Assembly: GCF_000317085.1 (NCBI RefSeq) | Contig: NC_019702.1 | Coordinates: forward strand, 1,022,394-1,086,393 | DNA length: 64,000 bases | Direction of reading: 5' to 3' | Origin: Synechococcus sp. PCC 7502 | Lineage (GTDB): Bacteria; Cyanobacteriota; Cyanobacteriia; Pseudanabaenales; Pseudanabaenaceae | In this document: piece after piece, positions 18,175 to 28,614 of the stretch | How positions within the stretch are numbered: the stretch's first letter is position 1 | Layout: every line of letters starts with the position of its first letter | Program-made: the position numbers and the translations under genes | Notes under the pieces: model-generated | Databases searched by the model: none | What the model was told of the DNA's origin: nothing | Seen by the model: only the letters and a program-made list of their open reading frames with translations

Positions 18175-19191
18175 GTGAAAAAATATCTTTGTGCTGTTTT
18201 TCTGGCTTTTATTTTAGTTGTTACTCTTACCTTTACAGGCAATTCCCCACAGGCGATCGCTGCTAATTTAGATACAGGTCTAAATTCTGGAACTTGGCAT
18301 CGGGTGGAACTACCCACCAAAGCTACTTTGCTTGATATTGCTTTTAGTAGCACCAATCCAGATAGTGGCTGGCTAGTCGGTACAGATGGAGCTTTGCTAG
18401 AGACTAAAGATGGCGGTAAAACATGGGAACCTAGAAACCTTGAACTTGGTGATGGCATCTATCGGTTTATATCGGTAAGTTTTATCGGTGATGAAGGTTG
18501 GATTGTCGGTAAGCCTTCGTTACTTCTACATACCGAAGATGGAGGTAAGTCGTGGAACCGTATTGGTTTAAGTTCTAAACTGCCCGGTGATCCAGCCCTA
18601 ATTAAAGCCCTAGCCCCCCAGACAGCAGAAATGGCGACCGATGTTGGCGCAATCTATCGCACAAGCGATCGCGGACAAAATTGGAAAGCTTTAGTAACTC
18701 AGGCTGTGGGTAACGTGCGAAATCTCTATCGTGCCGATGATGGTAGATACATTGCGGTGTCGGCAAAGGGTAACTTTTACTCCACTTGGTCACCAGGGGA
18801 AGCAGCATGGACACAACATAATCGTAATAGCTCCCGTCGTGTGCAACGCATGGGCTATAGTCCCGATGGCAGAATTTGGATGCTAAACCGAGGTGGGCAG
18901 TTACAGTTTAGTAAATCCACTACGGTCGATAGTTGGGAAAAACCCCAATATCCAAAGCAGGCTAAGGGCATAGGATTCCTGGATTTAGCATACCAAGACG
19001 ATCAAAATGTTTGGGTTACGGGTGGTAATTCTATTTTGTTGCACAGTGAAGATGGCGGTAAATCTTGGGTCAGAGATGAATCCTTAAAAGGTACTGGAGC
19101 AAATTTTTATAGTATTTTGTTTGTGGGTAGCGATCGCGGCTATATCCTAGGACAGGATGGTAGCTTATTAACATACTCCCCTAATTCCTAG
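18175..19191 (+). CDS. ycf48: Photosystem II assembly factor Ycf48 (HCF136)
   Basis: 338 residues from a GTG. An N-terminal signal peptide ends near AIAAN; there is no lipobox cysteine, unlike many cyanobacterial Ycf48 lipoproteins. The rest is a seven-bladed propeller with repeated blade motifs such as SEDGGKSW, TSDRGQNWK and KDGGKTWEP. Ycf48 binds precursor D1 and helps build the PSII reaction centre in the lumen. It follows rubA but is followed by nth nine bases later, not by psbE-psbF-psbL-psbJ. Confidence 0.95.
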   Translation: MKKYLCAVFLAFILVVTLTFTGNSPQAIAANLDTGLNSGTWHRVELPTKATLLDIAFSSTNPDSGWLVGTDGALLETKDGGKTWEPRNLELGDGIYRFISVSFIGDEGWIVGKPSLLLHTEDGGKSWNRIGLSSKLPGDPALIKALAPQTAEMATDVGAIYRTSDRGQNWKALVTQAVGNVRNLYRADDGRYIAVSAKGNFYSTWSPGEAAWTQHNRNSSRRVQRMGYSPDGRIWMLNRGGQLQFSKSTTVDSWEKPQYPKQAKGIGFLDLAYQDDQNVWVTGGNSILLHSEDGGKSWVRDESLKGTGANFYSILFVGSDRGYILGQDGSLLTYSPNS

Positions 19192-19199
19192 ACTTCATC

Positions 19200-19871
19200 A
19201 TGGGTATTGCCAAAAAGAAATATGCCAATCAAATTCGCGCCTTAGAGATTTTAGTACGCTTAAAACGGCTTTACCCTGATGCTACTTGTACGTTGAACTA
19301 TGAAACCCCTGTACAGCTTTTAGTTGCAGTAATTCTTTCTGCCCAATGTACCGATGAACGCGTAAATATTGTCACAGCAGAGTTGTTTCGGCGATTTCCT
19401 GATGCTAAGGCGATCGCCGAGGCAGATTTAGCAGAAATTACAGAAATAGTACGCCCTACGGGTTTCTATCGCAATAAGGCTAAAAATATTCAAGCCACCT
19501 GTGCCTTATTACTGCAAAAGCATGGGGGAGAAGTACCGAAAACCATGCCCGAAATCATAGAGCTACCCGGAGCCGCCCGCAAAACCGCCAATGTGGTATT
19601 GGCACATGCCTATGGTATTAACGCAGGTGTGACCGTAGATACCCATGTCAAAAGGCTTTCAGGCAAACTGGGTTTAACCAAGCATGATGACCCCATTAAA
19701 ATTGAACGGGATTTGATGGGTTTGCTACCCCAAGCAGATTGGGAAAACTGGTCAATTCGTCTGATCTATCACGGTCGAGCCGTATGTAAAGCACGGAAAC
19801 CCGATTGTAGCAATTGTGCCTTGGTAGATTTATGTCCATCATCGGAGGTATCAGCTCCAACTAATCCGTAG
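19200..19871 (+). CDS. nth: Endonuclease III (DNA glycosylase/AP lyase)
   Basis: Removes oxidised pyrimidines in base-excision repair. The catalytic lysine is K128 in the helix-hairpin-helix segment and the catalytic aspartate D147 (VDTHVKRL). The [4Fe-4S] cluster ligands are Cys196, 203, 206 and 212 with the standard 6-2-5 spacing. An oddity is the hairpin reading LPGAARKTA where most family members have LPGVGRKTA. Length of 223 residues is normal. Probably cotranscribed with rubA-ycf48 because of the nine-base gap. Confidence 0.95.
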   Translation: MGIAKKKYANQIRALEILVRLKRLYPDATCTLNYETPVQLLVAVILSAQCTDERVNIVTAELFRRFPDAKAIAEADLAEITEIVRPTGFYRNKAKNIQATCALLLQKHGGEVPKTMPEIIELPGAARKTANVVLAHAYGINAGVTVDTHVKRLSGKLGLTKHDDPIKIERDLMGLLPQADWENWSIRLIYHGRAVCKARKPDCSNCALVDLCPSSEVSAPTNP

Positions 19872-19958
19872 CGAGAATTTAGCAAATTTCCAAATATTCT
19901 GAGTATGTGGATACACAACTTAGTACAATAAGAGCCGAATCTAAAAAATCAAGCGCGC

Positions 19959-20519
19959 ATGATCTCCAGTAACGATTTCAGACCGGGTGTAACTATAGAA
20001 ATGGATAACGGTGTTTGGCGAGTGGTAGAATTTCTCCACGTCAAGCCGGGTAAAGGTTCTGCCTTCGTGCGAACTAAGCTTAAAAATGTCCAAACAGGAA
20101 GTGTCCTAGAAAAAAACTTCCGAGCTGGAGAAATGATGCCCCAAGCTGTGCTCGAAAAAAGTACGATGCAGCACACCTATAAAGAAGGTGATCAATTTAT
20201 CTTCATGGATATGTCCAGCTATGAAGAAGCAACCTTAACTGCTGCTCAAATTGGCGATCGCGTCAAATACATAAAAGAAGGAATGGAAGTTAATGTAATC
20301 ATGTGGGGCAAGCAAGTCCTAGAAGTTGAATTACCTAACTCTGTTACCTATGAAGTGATTCAAACCGATCCAGGATTAAAGGGTGATAGTGCCACGGGTA
20401 GCTCTAAACCTGCAATTATTGAAACGGGAGCTCAAGTTATGGTGCCTCTATTTATCTCCACTGGCGAAAAAATAAAAGTTGATACTCGTACAGATACATA
20501 TTTGGGGCGTGATAACTAA
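19959..20519 (+). CDS. efp: Translation elongation factor P
   Basis: Binds between the P and E sites and rescues ribosomes stalled at polyproline. 186 residues, three beta-barrel domains; the loop lysine that contacts the P-site tRNA is Lys32 in PGKGSAF. The N-terminus [16 protein letters not shown] and the C-terminal [10 protein letters not shown] are classic. accB begins on the next base after the stop codon, the usual cyanobacterial efp-accB pair. Confidence 0.97.
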   Translation: MISSNDFRPGVTIEMDNGVWRVVEFLHVKPGKGSAFVRTKLKNVQTGSVLEKNFRAGEMMPQAVLEKSTMQHTYKEGDQFIFMDMSSYEEATLTAAQIGDRVKYIKEGMEVNVIMWGKQVLEVELPNSVTYEVIQTDPGLKGDSATGSSKPAIIETGAQVMVPLFISTGEKIKVDTRTDTYLGRDN

Positions 20520-20978
20520 GTGGAACTTAATTTAGAGGAACTAAAAGAACTAATCTCCCTGATTAACCAGACAGACCTAACGGAATTGAGTCTAGAATTT
20601 GGGGATGTGCGTTTAAATATTCGCAAAAGCGAGAAAACCATAGCTCCAGTGAGTCAGGTTGTTTCTGTAGTTCCCTCTGAACCTGTAATTACAGCTGCTC
20701 CTGTGCAGGCTCCTCCTCCGAGCAATAAGAACTTAATTGACATTCCCTCTCCAATGGTAGGAACTTTCTATAGGTCGCCTAAACCCGATGAGCCGCCTTT
20801 CGTAAATAAAGGGGACTTAGTTCGTAAAGGTCAGCCTGTATGTATTATTGAAGCTATGAAGCTGATGAATGAAATAGAAGCGGATATGGATGGGCGCATT
20901 GTCGAGATTTTAATAGATAATGCTCAACCAGTGGGTTATGGACAAGTGTTAATGAAAATTGATCCTACAGCCAAGTAA
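20520..20978 (+). CDS. accB: Biotin carboxyl carrier protein of acetyl-CoA carboxylase
   Basis: 152 residues from a GTG that directly follows the efp stop. A short N-terminal helix-rich part ([20 protein letters not shown]) leads through a Pro/Ala linker to the biotinyl domain, with the biotinylated Lys114 in EAMKLMNE. It carries biotin between biotin carboxylase (AccC) and the carboxyltransferase in the first step of fatty acid synthesis. The zero-base junction implies translational coupling with efp. Confidence 0.97.
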   Translation: MELNLEELKELISLINQTDLTELSLEFGDVRLNIRKSEKTIAPVSQVVSVVPSEPVITAAPVQAPPPSNKNLIDIPSPMVGTFYRSPKPDEPPFVNKGDLVRKGQPVCIIEAMKLMNEIEADMDGRIVEILIDNAQPVGYGQVLMKIDPTAK

Positions 20979-21021
20979 AAATATTTATCTAAATATCTAA
21001 ATTAATTGCCGAGGTTTGGGT

Positions 21022-21537
21022 ATGAAACATTGGAGTTACCTAGGAGTATTATTGTTTACTTCTTTTACTTGTTTCCCGATCGCTGCTCAACTTAGATCAG
21101 AACTGAGCAATCCTGCAATTGATATGACGGGCTATCTAAAAGTTGCCCAAGAAACTGCTATCCATCGAGAATCAAGGCGATTATCTGAACCTGATTTTAT
21201 CCTAAAAAGCCTTGAGCCAAATACAATTATCCTAGATGCCCGCAGTCGGCAAAGATATAATGAACTGCATGTTAAAGGAGCTATTAACCTCAGCTTTCCT
21301 GACATTGCGATCGCTAGTTTAGAGCAGTTAATTCCAGATAAAAGTACAACTATTCTCATTTATTGTAATAACAATTTTCTGGGAGCAGAGAGTCCATTTC
21401 CCACCAAAATTACCACAGCTTCCCTCAATCTCTCGACCTACATCACTCTTTATAATTATGGCTATCGCAATGTATTTGAGTTAGCTCCATTAATTGATAT
21501 TAAAAATTCTCAGCTTGAGTTTGAGTCTTCTCCGTAA
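21022..21537 (+). CDS. Exported rhodanese-like protein
   Basis: 171 residues from the ATG at 21022, preceded by GAGG. Signal peptide (residues 1-22, LLFTSFTCFPIAAQ), then one rhodanese domain: IILDARSRQRYNELHVKGAINLSF and an active-site-type loop starting at Cys115 (IYCNNNFLGAES). The loop is longer than the usual six residues and the C-terminal part (TAYNYGY-like YNYGYRNVFEL) keeps the fold. Rhodaneses move sulfur or act as phosphatase-like domains; the periplasmic role here is unknown. Follows accB by 43 bases. Confidence 0.8.
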   Translation: MKHWSYLGVLLFTSFTCFPIAAQLRSELSNPAIDMTGYLKVAQETAIHRESRRLSEPDFILKSLEPNTIILDARSRQRYNELHVKGAINLSFPDIAIASLEQLIPDKSTTILIYCNNNFLGAESPFPTKITTASLNLSTYITLYNYGYRNVFELAPLIDIKNSQLEFESSP

Positions 21538-21584
21538 GTGTTTATGTATCGATATTATTGATCGGTATAACTGAGCTAAATTAA

Positions 21585-21764
21585 TCAATTATATTTTTTG
21601 TTGAATAACTCTTTAGCTTTTTTATAAATCTCGATTGTAATCTCGTTAAGGTGATTTTCCTGTGCGTAGGTTTCAATCTTTTTACGGGCAAAAGGACGGA
21701 TAAAAAATGGAATTTCTTTTAGCATTGCCTCAGCTTCTACAGTCCACGAAATTATTTCACTCAT
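21585..21764 (-). CDS. Small PCP-reductase-domain protein (59 aa)
   Basis: A 59-codon frame on the minus strand, starting MSEIISWTVEAEAMLKEI. It aligns by eye with the C-terminal domain of light-independent protochlorophyllide reductase subunit B (PCP_red family): W-x-x-E-A-x-x-x-L-x-x-I-P-F-F-x-R-x-x-A-R-K, then IETYAQENHLNEIT and a final helix. In ChlB this domain caps the protochlorophyllide site. Stand-alone copies are annotated in phototroph genomes as PCP reductase family proteins; their role is unclear. The Shine-Dalgarno is weak. Neighbours are a rhodanese (convergent) and rnz (same strand, downstream is free). Confidence 0.8.
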   Translation of the reverse strand: MSEIISWTVEAEAMLKEIPFFIRPFARKKIETYAQENHLNEITIEIYKKAKELFNKKYN

Positions 21765-21854
21765 TAACTTTAGGAAGGTGTTACCTAATTTTTATCTAAG
21801 GATTCTAACATTTTGGGTTAAGGATGCGTCAAAGACAAGAAAACTTTAGCCTAA

Positions 21855-22817
21855 TCAAGCTGGAATCTTAGGTGTTTCTTTTGCCAGTGCGATCGCCTCC
21901 ACATCAAAAGTCATAAAATCATAGGAAATGTAGGTATTTGGGAAAATCATTCTTGCCTCATGCAATAAATCATCTAGCTGCACAGAATTGCCTGGAGCAT
22001 ATCTGGGGCTGAAGTGGGTCATAATCAGAGCTTTCACCCCTGCAGCTAGAGCGACTTGGGCTGCCATTGTGGTGGTGGAGTGCATTCTCTGATATGCCAA
22101 ATCTGCATCTTGATGGGCAAATGTTGCCTCATGAATTAAAACATCCGCATCCTTCGCCAGTTCTACAGCATTTTCGCAATAGATCGTATCAGTGCAGTAC
22201 ACCACCTTATGTCCGATTTGGGGGGGACTTTGAAAATCGCTGCCATTAATAAATCTACCATCGGCTAAAGTCACATTCTGCCCCCGTTTTAACTGCCCAT
22301 ACAGAGGTCCTGAGGGAATCTTCTGAGCGATCGCTTTTTCCACATTAAATCTTCCCAATCGATCTTTTTGCTCAATCCGATAACCGTGGGCTGTAACTCG
22401 ATGCTTTAGTGCTGCACAGGTAACGGTAAATTCTTCATCTTCACAAACAAATCCCGGTGCCACTTTATGAACTTTAATTGGATAGGAAAGACGGGTATCA
22501 CTGTAGCGTAAACAGGAATTCAGATACTCCCCTAAGTCCGCAGGTCCGTATAAGTCAATATGTTCGACATTCCCAGCCATGCCACAACTTGCAAGTAAAC
22601 CAGCTAGTCCAAAAATATGATCACCGTGCATGTGGGTAATAAATATCTTGGTAATTTGGCTAATCTTGACATCACTGCGTAAAATTTGCTGCTGGGTACC
22701 TTCACCGCAGTCCATTAGCCACACCTCAGCCCGTTGAGGCAACCGTAGCGCAATACTGGACACATTACGTTTACGGGTGGGAACTCCAGAACTGGTACCA
22801 AGAAAGGTGATTTGCAT
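21855..22817 (-). CDS. rnz: Ribonuclease Z
   Basis: Zinc endonuclease that removes the 3' trailer from tRNA precursors. Metallo-beta-lactamase fold with the HMHGDH motif at 62-67, the starting LGTSSGVPT loop, the exosite-type LGRFNVEKA/IPSGPLYGQLKRG segment used for tRNA binding, and further metal ligands in CTDT and MTHFSPRY. 320 residues, the short (RNase Z-S) form. Follows folC on the same strand with a 29-base gap. Confidence 0.95.
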   Translation of the reverse strand: MQITFLGTSSGVPTRKRNVSSIALRLPQRAEVWLMDCGEGTQQQILRSDVKISQITKIFITHMHGDHIFGLAGLLASCGMAGNVEHIDLYGPADLGEYLNSCLRYSDTRLSYPIKVHKVAPGFVCEDEEFTVTCAALKHRVTAHGYRIEQKDRLGRFNVEKAIAQKIPSGPLYGQLKRGQNVTLADGRFINGSDFQSPPQIGHKVVYCTDTIYCENAVELAKDADVLIHEATFAHQDADLAYQRMHSTTTMAAQVALAAGVKALIMTHFSPRYAPGNSVQLDDLLHEARMIFPNTYISYDFMTFDVEAIALAKETPKIPA

Positions 22818-22846
22818 ATAAGGTCAAGATCGGCGGTGTCTGTATT

Positions 22847-24091
22847 CTAGGCTAGAAACTCACCGACTAGATATAAAGAGCCACAAAGAATTACAAGATC
22901 GGAGTCTGCATAATCATAACTAAATGCTGTTTCTAGTCCGCCCTCAAGATTGGTGCACAGGTAAGCAGGGCATTCTAGGATTTCGTTGGCGATCGCCTGC
23001 ACAGTTTCAGGATTAACGGATTGATGATTAGGAATTGGGACGATAAATAATAGGTCTTGGGGTTGTAAAAGCGATCGCAAAATGCCTGCATGATCCTTAG
23101 TATCCAACATTCCGATCACCCACCGTTTTTTGACATGGGGATAATATTCATCGACAAATTGGCGTAAATACTCAGCTGCGGCTTGATTATGCGCTCCATC
23201 TAGTAAAAGTTTATGAGATTTATTATGAGATTTATAGGTAGTCCATTGTAATCTTCCCTGCCATTGGGTTTGCTGCACTCCTGTATAAATAGCATCCGCA
23301 GAAATGTTCCAACCTTGATCATTCAAAGTTTCAATGGTGGCAAGGGCAATCCCTGAGTTCATTAATTGATGTTTACCTAAAAGTGCTAAGGGATACTCTA
23401 AACCTCGCCATAATGCCTGATTAGGATTCTTATTGGTTGCGGATTCCACCCAAGCGATCGGGGCGTGACAAACTTCAGCTTTCTGGCTAATCACCGCTGC
23501 TGCCTCTGGGGGTAACTCTCCCACAACTACTGGACAATGAGGTTTGATAATTCCTGCCTTTTCCGAGGCGATCGCTGCTAAAGAATCTCCTAATCTCTGC
23601 CAATGGTCACGACTAATGGAGGTAATTACGGAAATTAAGGGGCGATCGCATACATTCGTAGCATCCAGCCTTCCCCCTAATCCTGTTTCAATCACGGCAA
23701 TATCAACCTGAGACTGGGCAAAATACCACCACATCGCTGCGGTAATCACTTCAAACTGAGTGGGCATAGCGTCAGGTTTAATGACAGACTGTACTCGCTG
23801 TAGAGCTTTTAATAAATCATCATTACTAATCCAGACAGAGTTAATACAAATGCGTTCTCGCCAATTGACTAAATGGGGGGAAGTATATCTCCCAACCTTA
23901 TATCCTGCTGCCATTAGGATAGACGAGAGATAGGCGCAAACTGAACCTTTGCCATTCGTCCCCGCCACATGGATAATCGGCACTTGATTCTGAGGGTTCC
24001 CTAAATCTGCTAAAAGCTGTTGAATGCGCTCTAAACCCAAATGAATCCCAAAGCGGGCAAAACTGGATAAAATCTCTTCTGCGGTTGTCAT
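22847..24091 (-). CDS. folC: Folylpolyglutamate synthase/dihydrofolate synthase
   Basis: Mur-ligase-family ATPase that joins glutamate to dihydropteroate and to folates. The P-loop GTNGKGS is at 44-50, with ETGLGGRLDATNV and SISRDHWQRLGDSLAAIASEKAG (partial) as folate-ligase signatures, and DGAHNQAAAEYLRQF in the C-terminal domain. 414 residues, typical. It is transcribed toward rnz and separated from the upstream GTPase by 126 bases without features. Confidence 0.95.
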   Translation of the reverse strand: MTTAEEILSSFARFGIHLGLERIQQLLADLGNPQNQVPIIHVAGTNGKGSVCAYLSSILMAAGYKVGRYTSPHLVNWRERICINSVWISNDDLLKALQRVQSVIKPDAMPTQFEVITAAMWWYFAQSQVDIAVIETGLGGRLDATNVCDRPLISVITSISRDHWQRLGDSLAAIASEKAGIIKPHCPVVVGELPPEAAAVISQKAEVCHAPIAWVESATNKNPNQALWRGLEYPLALLGKHQLMNSGIALATIETLNDQGWNISADAIYTGVQQTQWQGRLQWTTYKSHNKSHKLLLDGAHNQAAAEYLRQFVDEYYPHVKKRWVIGMLDTKDHAGILRSLLQPQDLLFIVPIPNHQSVNPETVQAIANEILECPAYLCTNLEGGLETAFSYDYADSDLVILCGSLYLVGEFLA

Positions 24092-24217
24092 TATTTATCA
24101 GATTTTTAAGGCATCATTGTCAAACAGACTAATTTTAAGCAAATTTTTATTTATAAAGACGGATTTAATATGTCTAACTTGGATTTTAACTTGCTTTTTG
24201 TTGATACTGAGGGCAAC

Positions 24218-25741
24218 TCAGGACTCAAGTTTTCCTAACCTTTGCACAGCTTCTTTAATAAAGGATTTAATAAATTCATCACGACGGTTAAGTTGAAATT
24301 GCCGTTCTACAACTGCACTAATGCCACCATCTCCCCAATTTTGATTGGCACTAAAGTATTCCATAAAACTTTTACCTGCAATGTGGGTGAGGTATGCCCC
24401 TGTAACACCTTGAACCGTTGATTTTAGTAGGTATCCCACCACTGTCACTGAAATCGCCGAGGTTACAATTTGGGATATCCCTTTAATAATGCCCAGACTT
24501 GCCATAGTTTTTGCCAAGGAGGATGCTAATTCCTTACCTTGATTAATATTTAGTTCGCATTCATAGACCTTCGCAATTTCCACAACCATTTGGGCATTAA
24601 TTGCCGCCGTTGCCAGTAAATCGACTACAGGTAATGGGGTGGCAAAAATCACGCCGACGACTAACCATTGAAATTTGGTAATTATTTGCTCGGCTGCCTG
24701 TTGTCTTTGCTGATTAAGTACCTCACGGGCTTGAGTGCTAAGCTTTTGAGACTGGAGCAAAATATTATCTGCAACTAGATCATCGCCTTCCGTATCCAGA
24801 ACTATGACTAAACGTTTGAGTAGGGGTTTCAAAATAGGAATAGGTGTGATTATTTCTCCCGACTCTAGGGTAATGGGTTTAGGATTAGCAGCGATCGCCA
24901 CCACATCTTTAGGGTTAATAAATTCTTGCACTCGCTCCCTAAGCCGATCTAGGATAATTTGCTGATCACTTTTAGTAAACAGATCAATTTTATTGAATAC
25001 TAATAGCGATCGCTTGCCAATGGCACTGAGATTTTTTAAGAGTTCATATTCAGATTTGAGCAAGTCATTATCTACAACGAATAATAGTAAATCTGATGTG
25101 GTTGCGACCGCCTTTGCCATTCGTTCACGCATTGTCCCCGCCGTACCTACTTCTAAAATTCCCGGAGTATCGGTAATGGTTAATGTCAAGTCGATCCTTT
25201 GTCCAGAGACCCTTCCCGAAATTTGTACGGAGCTATAGACTGTTCCCACTTCTGTAGTTCCCATCGCTGCACTAACTTTTCCCACTTGCGAACCCAACAA
25301 AGCATTAACTAAAGAGGTTTTACCCGCCGAACCAGTACCAAAGATAACTACGGAGATTTCTGCTGTTTCTAATTCAGTTTGTAACTGCTGGGATTGAGAA
25401 AGGAGCGATCGCTTGATCACTTCATCTTGAATTTGATTAACCTGCTGTTGAATTGCCTCCAGATTTTCCGTAGCTGCTTCAAACTTATCAGTAGAGACTT
25501 CTGGAATGACAACCTTGGGCGATCGCCTCGAAAATATCCCTAAATATTTCCAACTGACTAAACCTAAAGCCACAACTAAAGCCAGTAACAGCAATACAAC
25601 TAATACTGCTAATAGGGGCTGATACTGGGCAACAAATTGATAAATGGCAGCAAGCCGATCCAGTAGCGTAATTACCAATCCGAGGGTCAAGCCACTACCA
25701 ATTAAAAAAATGAGCGATCGCCACCAGGGAAAATTAGGCAT
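24218..25741 (-). CDS. Membrane-anchored Era-like GTPase with DUF697 domain
   Basis: 507 residues. Two N-terminal membrane helices (about 8-30 and 41-65), a short coiled coil, then a small G domain: G1 GTGSAGKT (135-142), G3 DTPG (191-194), G4 NKID (250-253). The C-terminal part has two hydrophobic hairpins (VVGVIFATPLPVVDLLATA and GIIKGISQIVTSAISVTV) as in DUF697/YcjF-like proteins. The family is common in cyanobacteria; proposed roles concern membrane or stress homeostasis, but none is established for this protein. Divergent from the TPP riboswitch/thiC unit. Confidence 0.85.
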   Translation of the reverse strand: MPNFPWWRSLIFLIGSGLTLGLVITLLDRLAAIYQFVAQYQPLLAVLVVLLLLALVVALGLVSWKYLGIFSRRSPKVVIPEVSTDKFEAATENLEAIQQQVNQIQDEVIKRSLLSQSQQLQTELETAEISVVIFGTGSAGKTSLVNALLGSQVGKVSAAMGTTEVGTVYSSVQISGRVSGQRIDLTLTITDTPGILEVGTAGTMRERMAKAVATTSDLLLFVVDNDLLKSEYELLKNLSAIGKRSLLVFNKIDLFTKSDQQIILDRLRERVQEFINPKDVVAIAANPKPITLESGEIITPIPILKPLLKRLVIVLDTEGDDLVADNILLQSQKLSTQAREVLNQQRQQAAEQIITKFQWLVVGVIFATPLPVVDLLATAAINAQMVVEIAKVYECELNINQGKELASSLAKTMASLGIIKGISQIVTSAISVTVVGYLLKSTVQGVTGAYLTHIAGKSFMEYFSANQNWGDGGISAVVERQFQLNRRDEFIKSFIKEAVQRLGKLES

Positions 25742-25857
25742 TCAACAGAAAAATCTTAAAGTAAGCATTAATCGATTATGACAATGTTTATGGCAATGTT
25801 AAGTTAAAAAATCATTCATTCCAAAAAGTCACCGCCTGCTATGGGTTATTATTGGGA

Positions 25858-25941
25858 AACGCTAGGAGTGTCTGGTTTAATTTCCAGACTGAGATAACAT
25901 CCTTAGAACCTGTTCGGCTCACACCGGCGTAGGAAAGCAAA
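25858..25941 (+). promoter_or_regulatory. TPP riboswitch (THI element) upstream of thiC
   Basis: The conserved blocks of the thiamin pyrophosphate aptamer are present in order: a P1/P2 start with CGCTAGGAGTGTCTG, the pyrimidine-sensor block CAGACTGAGATAACA, the junction CCTTAGAACCTG, and the pyrophosphate-sensor block ACACCGGCGTAGGAAAGC. The thiC start codon is 20 bases downstream, so translational control by masking of the ribosome site is likely; no terminator hairpin with a T-run is visible between. Confidence 0.95.
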
Positions 25942-25957
25942 CTATAGAGAATCATAA

Positions 25958-27337
<1,380 letters not shown>

Positions 27338-27498
27338 ATCTATAGTCTTACCTACTTTTGAAAGTATAATTACTTAGTGAAGTTACTTATCCCTTGACTC
27401 TTTATATTTACGCTTTGATATAAAGTTTGGAGCATAGGTAACTTTCATTTTTTCTGTAACTTTCTCTCCAGCTTCTTAACCCAAAATAATTAGAATTA

Positions 27499-28596
27499 AT
27501 GTTGGATTTTGCTAAGAATCGAATTTTATCCCCTAAGCCAAGTTGGAGTCATAAATTCAGTGATTACGTTACGGCGATCGCTTGGGCTGAAGAATCTGAT
27601 CATTTAGCAATTGCCACCGCAGATGGGGAAGTGGGTTTATGGTTGGGGAATAAATCTACACAAATTTTCCAAGGGGCAAATAACGAGTCAGTGGACTGTT
27701 TAAGCTTTAGTAGTCAGGGTTTTAGCGGTAATTGGTTAAGCGCAGCAGGCGAAGGCGGTAAAATTAAGCTCTGGAACTTGAATTTAGCAAATTTTTCCGA
27801 ACAGCCCATAATAAGTCCCCAAATAAGTATTGATCAGGGTAATACTTGGATTGATTTTTTGGCATGGCATCAGTCAGATTTTGCCTTTAGTTTGGGTAAG
27901 TATGTGCAGGTTTGGAGTGTAAAAACTCAAGATATTGTCACAACAGTCAACTTTGAAAATTCTTCTGTACAAGGTTTAGCGTGGCATCCAACGGGAAATT
28001 ATCTGACTGCCAGTGGTTATCAAAGCATAAAAATCTGGAATGCTGCTGATTGGGATCAAGACCCCTTTACTTTACCTTTACCTACGGCTATAACAGCGAT
28101 CGCTTGGCAGGATCGAGGGCAGTATTTAGTAATTGCTACCGCCGATAAGATGGTAATTTTTTTAGAATACCAAGATGGCGAGTTTACCCTGTCGCCCTTT
28201 CAGCTTCGGGGATTTGTCAGTAAAATCAAGGCGATCTCCTGGTCAAATTATCAAACTGGGAATACCTTTGCCCTAGCTAGTGGAAATGAGATTACTCTGT
28301 GGCAGCCCCATCCTCAGCCCAATAGCGGTTGGCAAGCCGAGGTCTTGAACCAACATTCAGGCAATGTCAATGCTTTGGAATTTCAACCCCACAGTAAAGT
28401 TTTAGCTTCTGGGGATACCGAAGGTAAGCTCTATTTATCTAGGGGAACAAATACCATTCAATCTTTCAATCTAAATTCAGAAATTACCTGCCTCAAGTGG
28501 CACCCCCAAGGACATAAACTAGCTGTGGGTACTGCCCAAGGTGAGGTTCTAGTTTGGGAAATAAATAAAAAGTCTAGTAAGGGATTTGGTACTTAA
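27499..28596 (+). CDS. WD40-repeat protein
   Basis: 365 residues almost fully made of WD40-type repeats: AIATADGEVGLWL, AAGEGGKIKLWNL, GLAWHPTGNYLTASGYQSIKIW, ALEFQPHSKVLASGDTEGKLYL and VGTAQGEVLVWEI. About seven blades fit one propeller. No signal peptide, enzyme domain or kinase is attached, so it is probably a cytosolic scaffold; function unknown. It ends 18 bases before a TauE/SafE permease on the same strand, suggesting a common operon. 160 bases separate it from thiC. Confidence 0.85.
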   Translation: MLDFAKNRILSPKPSWSHKFSDYVTAIAWAEESDHLAIATADGEVGLWLGNKSTQIFQGANNESVDCLSFSSQGFSGNWLSAAGEGGKIKLWNLNLANFSEQPIISPQISIDQGNTWIDFLAWHQSDFAFSLGKYVQVWSVKTQDIVTTVNFENSSVQGLAWHPTGNYLTASGYQSIKIWNAADWDQDPFTLPLPTAITAIAWQDRGQYLVIATADKMVIFLEYQDGEFTLSPFQLRGFVSKIKAISWSNYQTGNTFALASGNEITLWQPHPQPNSGWQAEVLNQHSGNVNALEFQPHSKVLASGDTEGKLYLSRGTNTIQSFNLNSEITCLKWHPQGHKLAVGTAQGEVLVWEINKKSSKGFGT

Positions 28597-28614
28597 GCAA
28601 AGGATTTTGTACTG

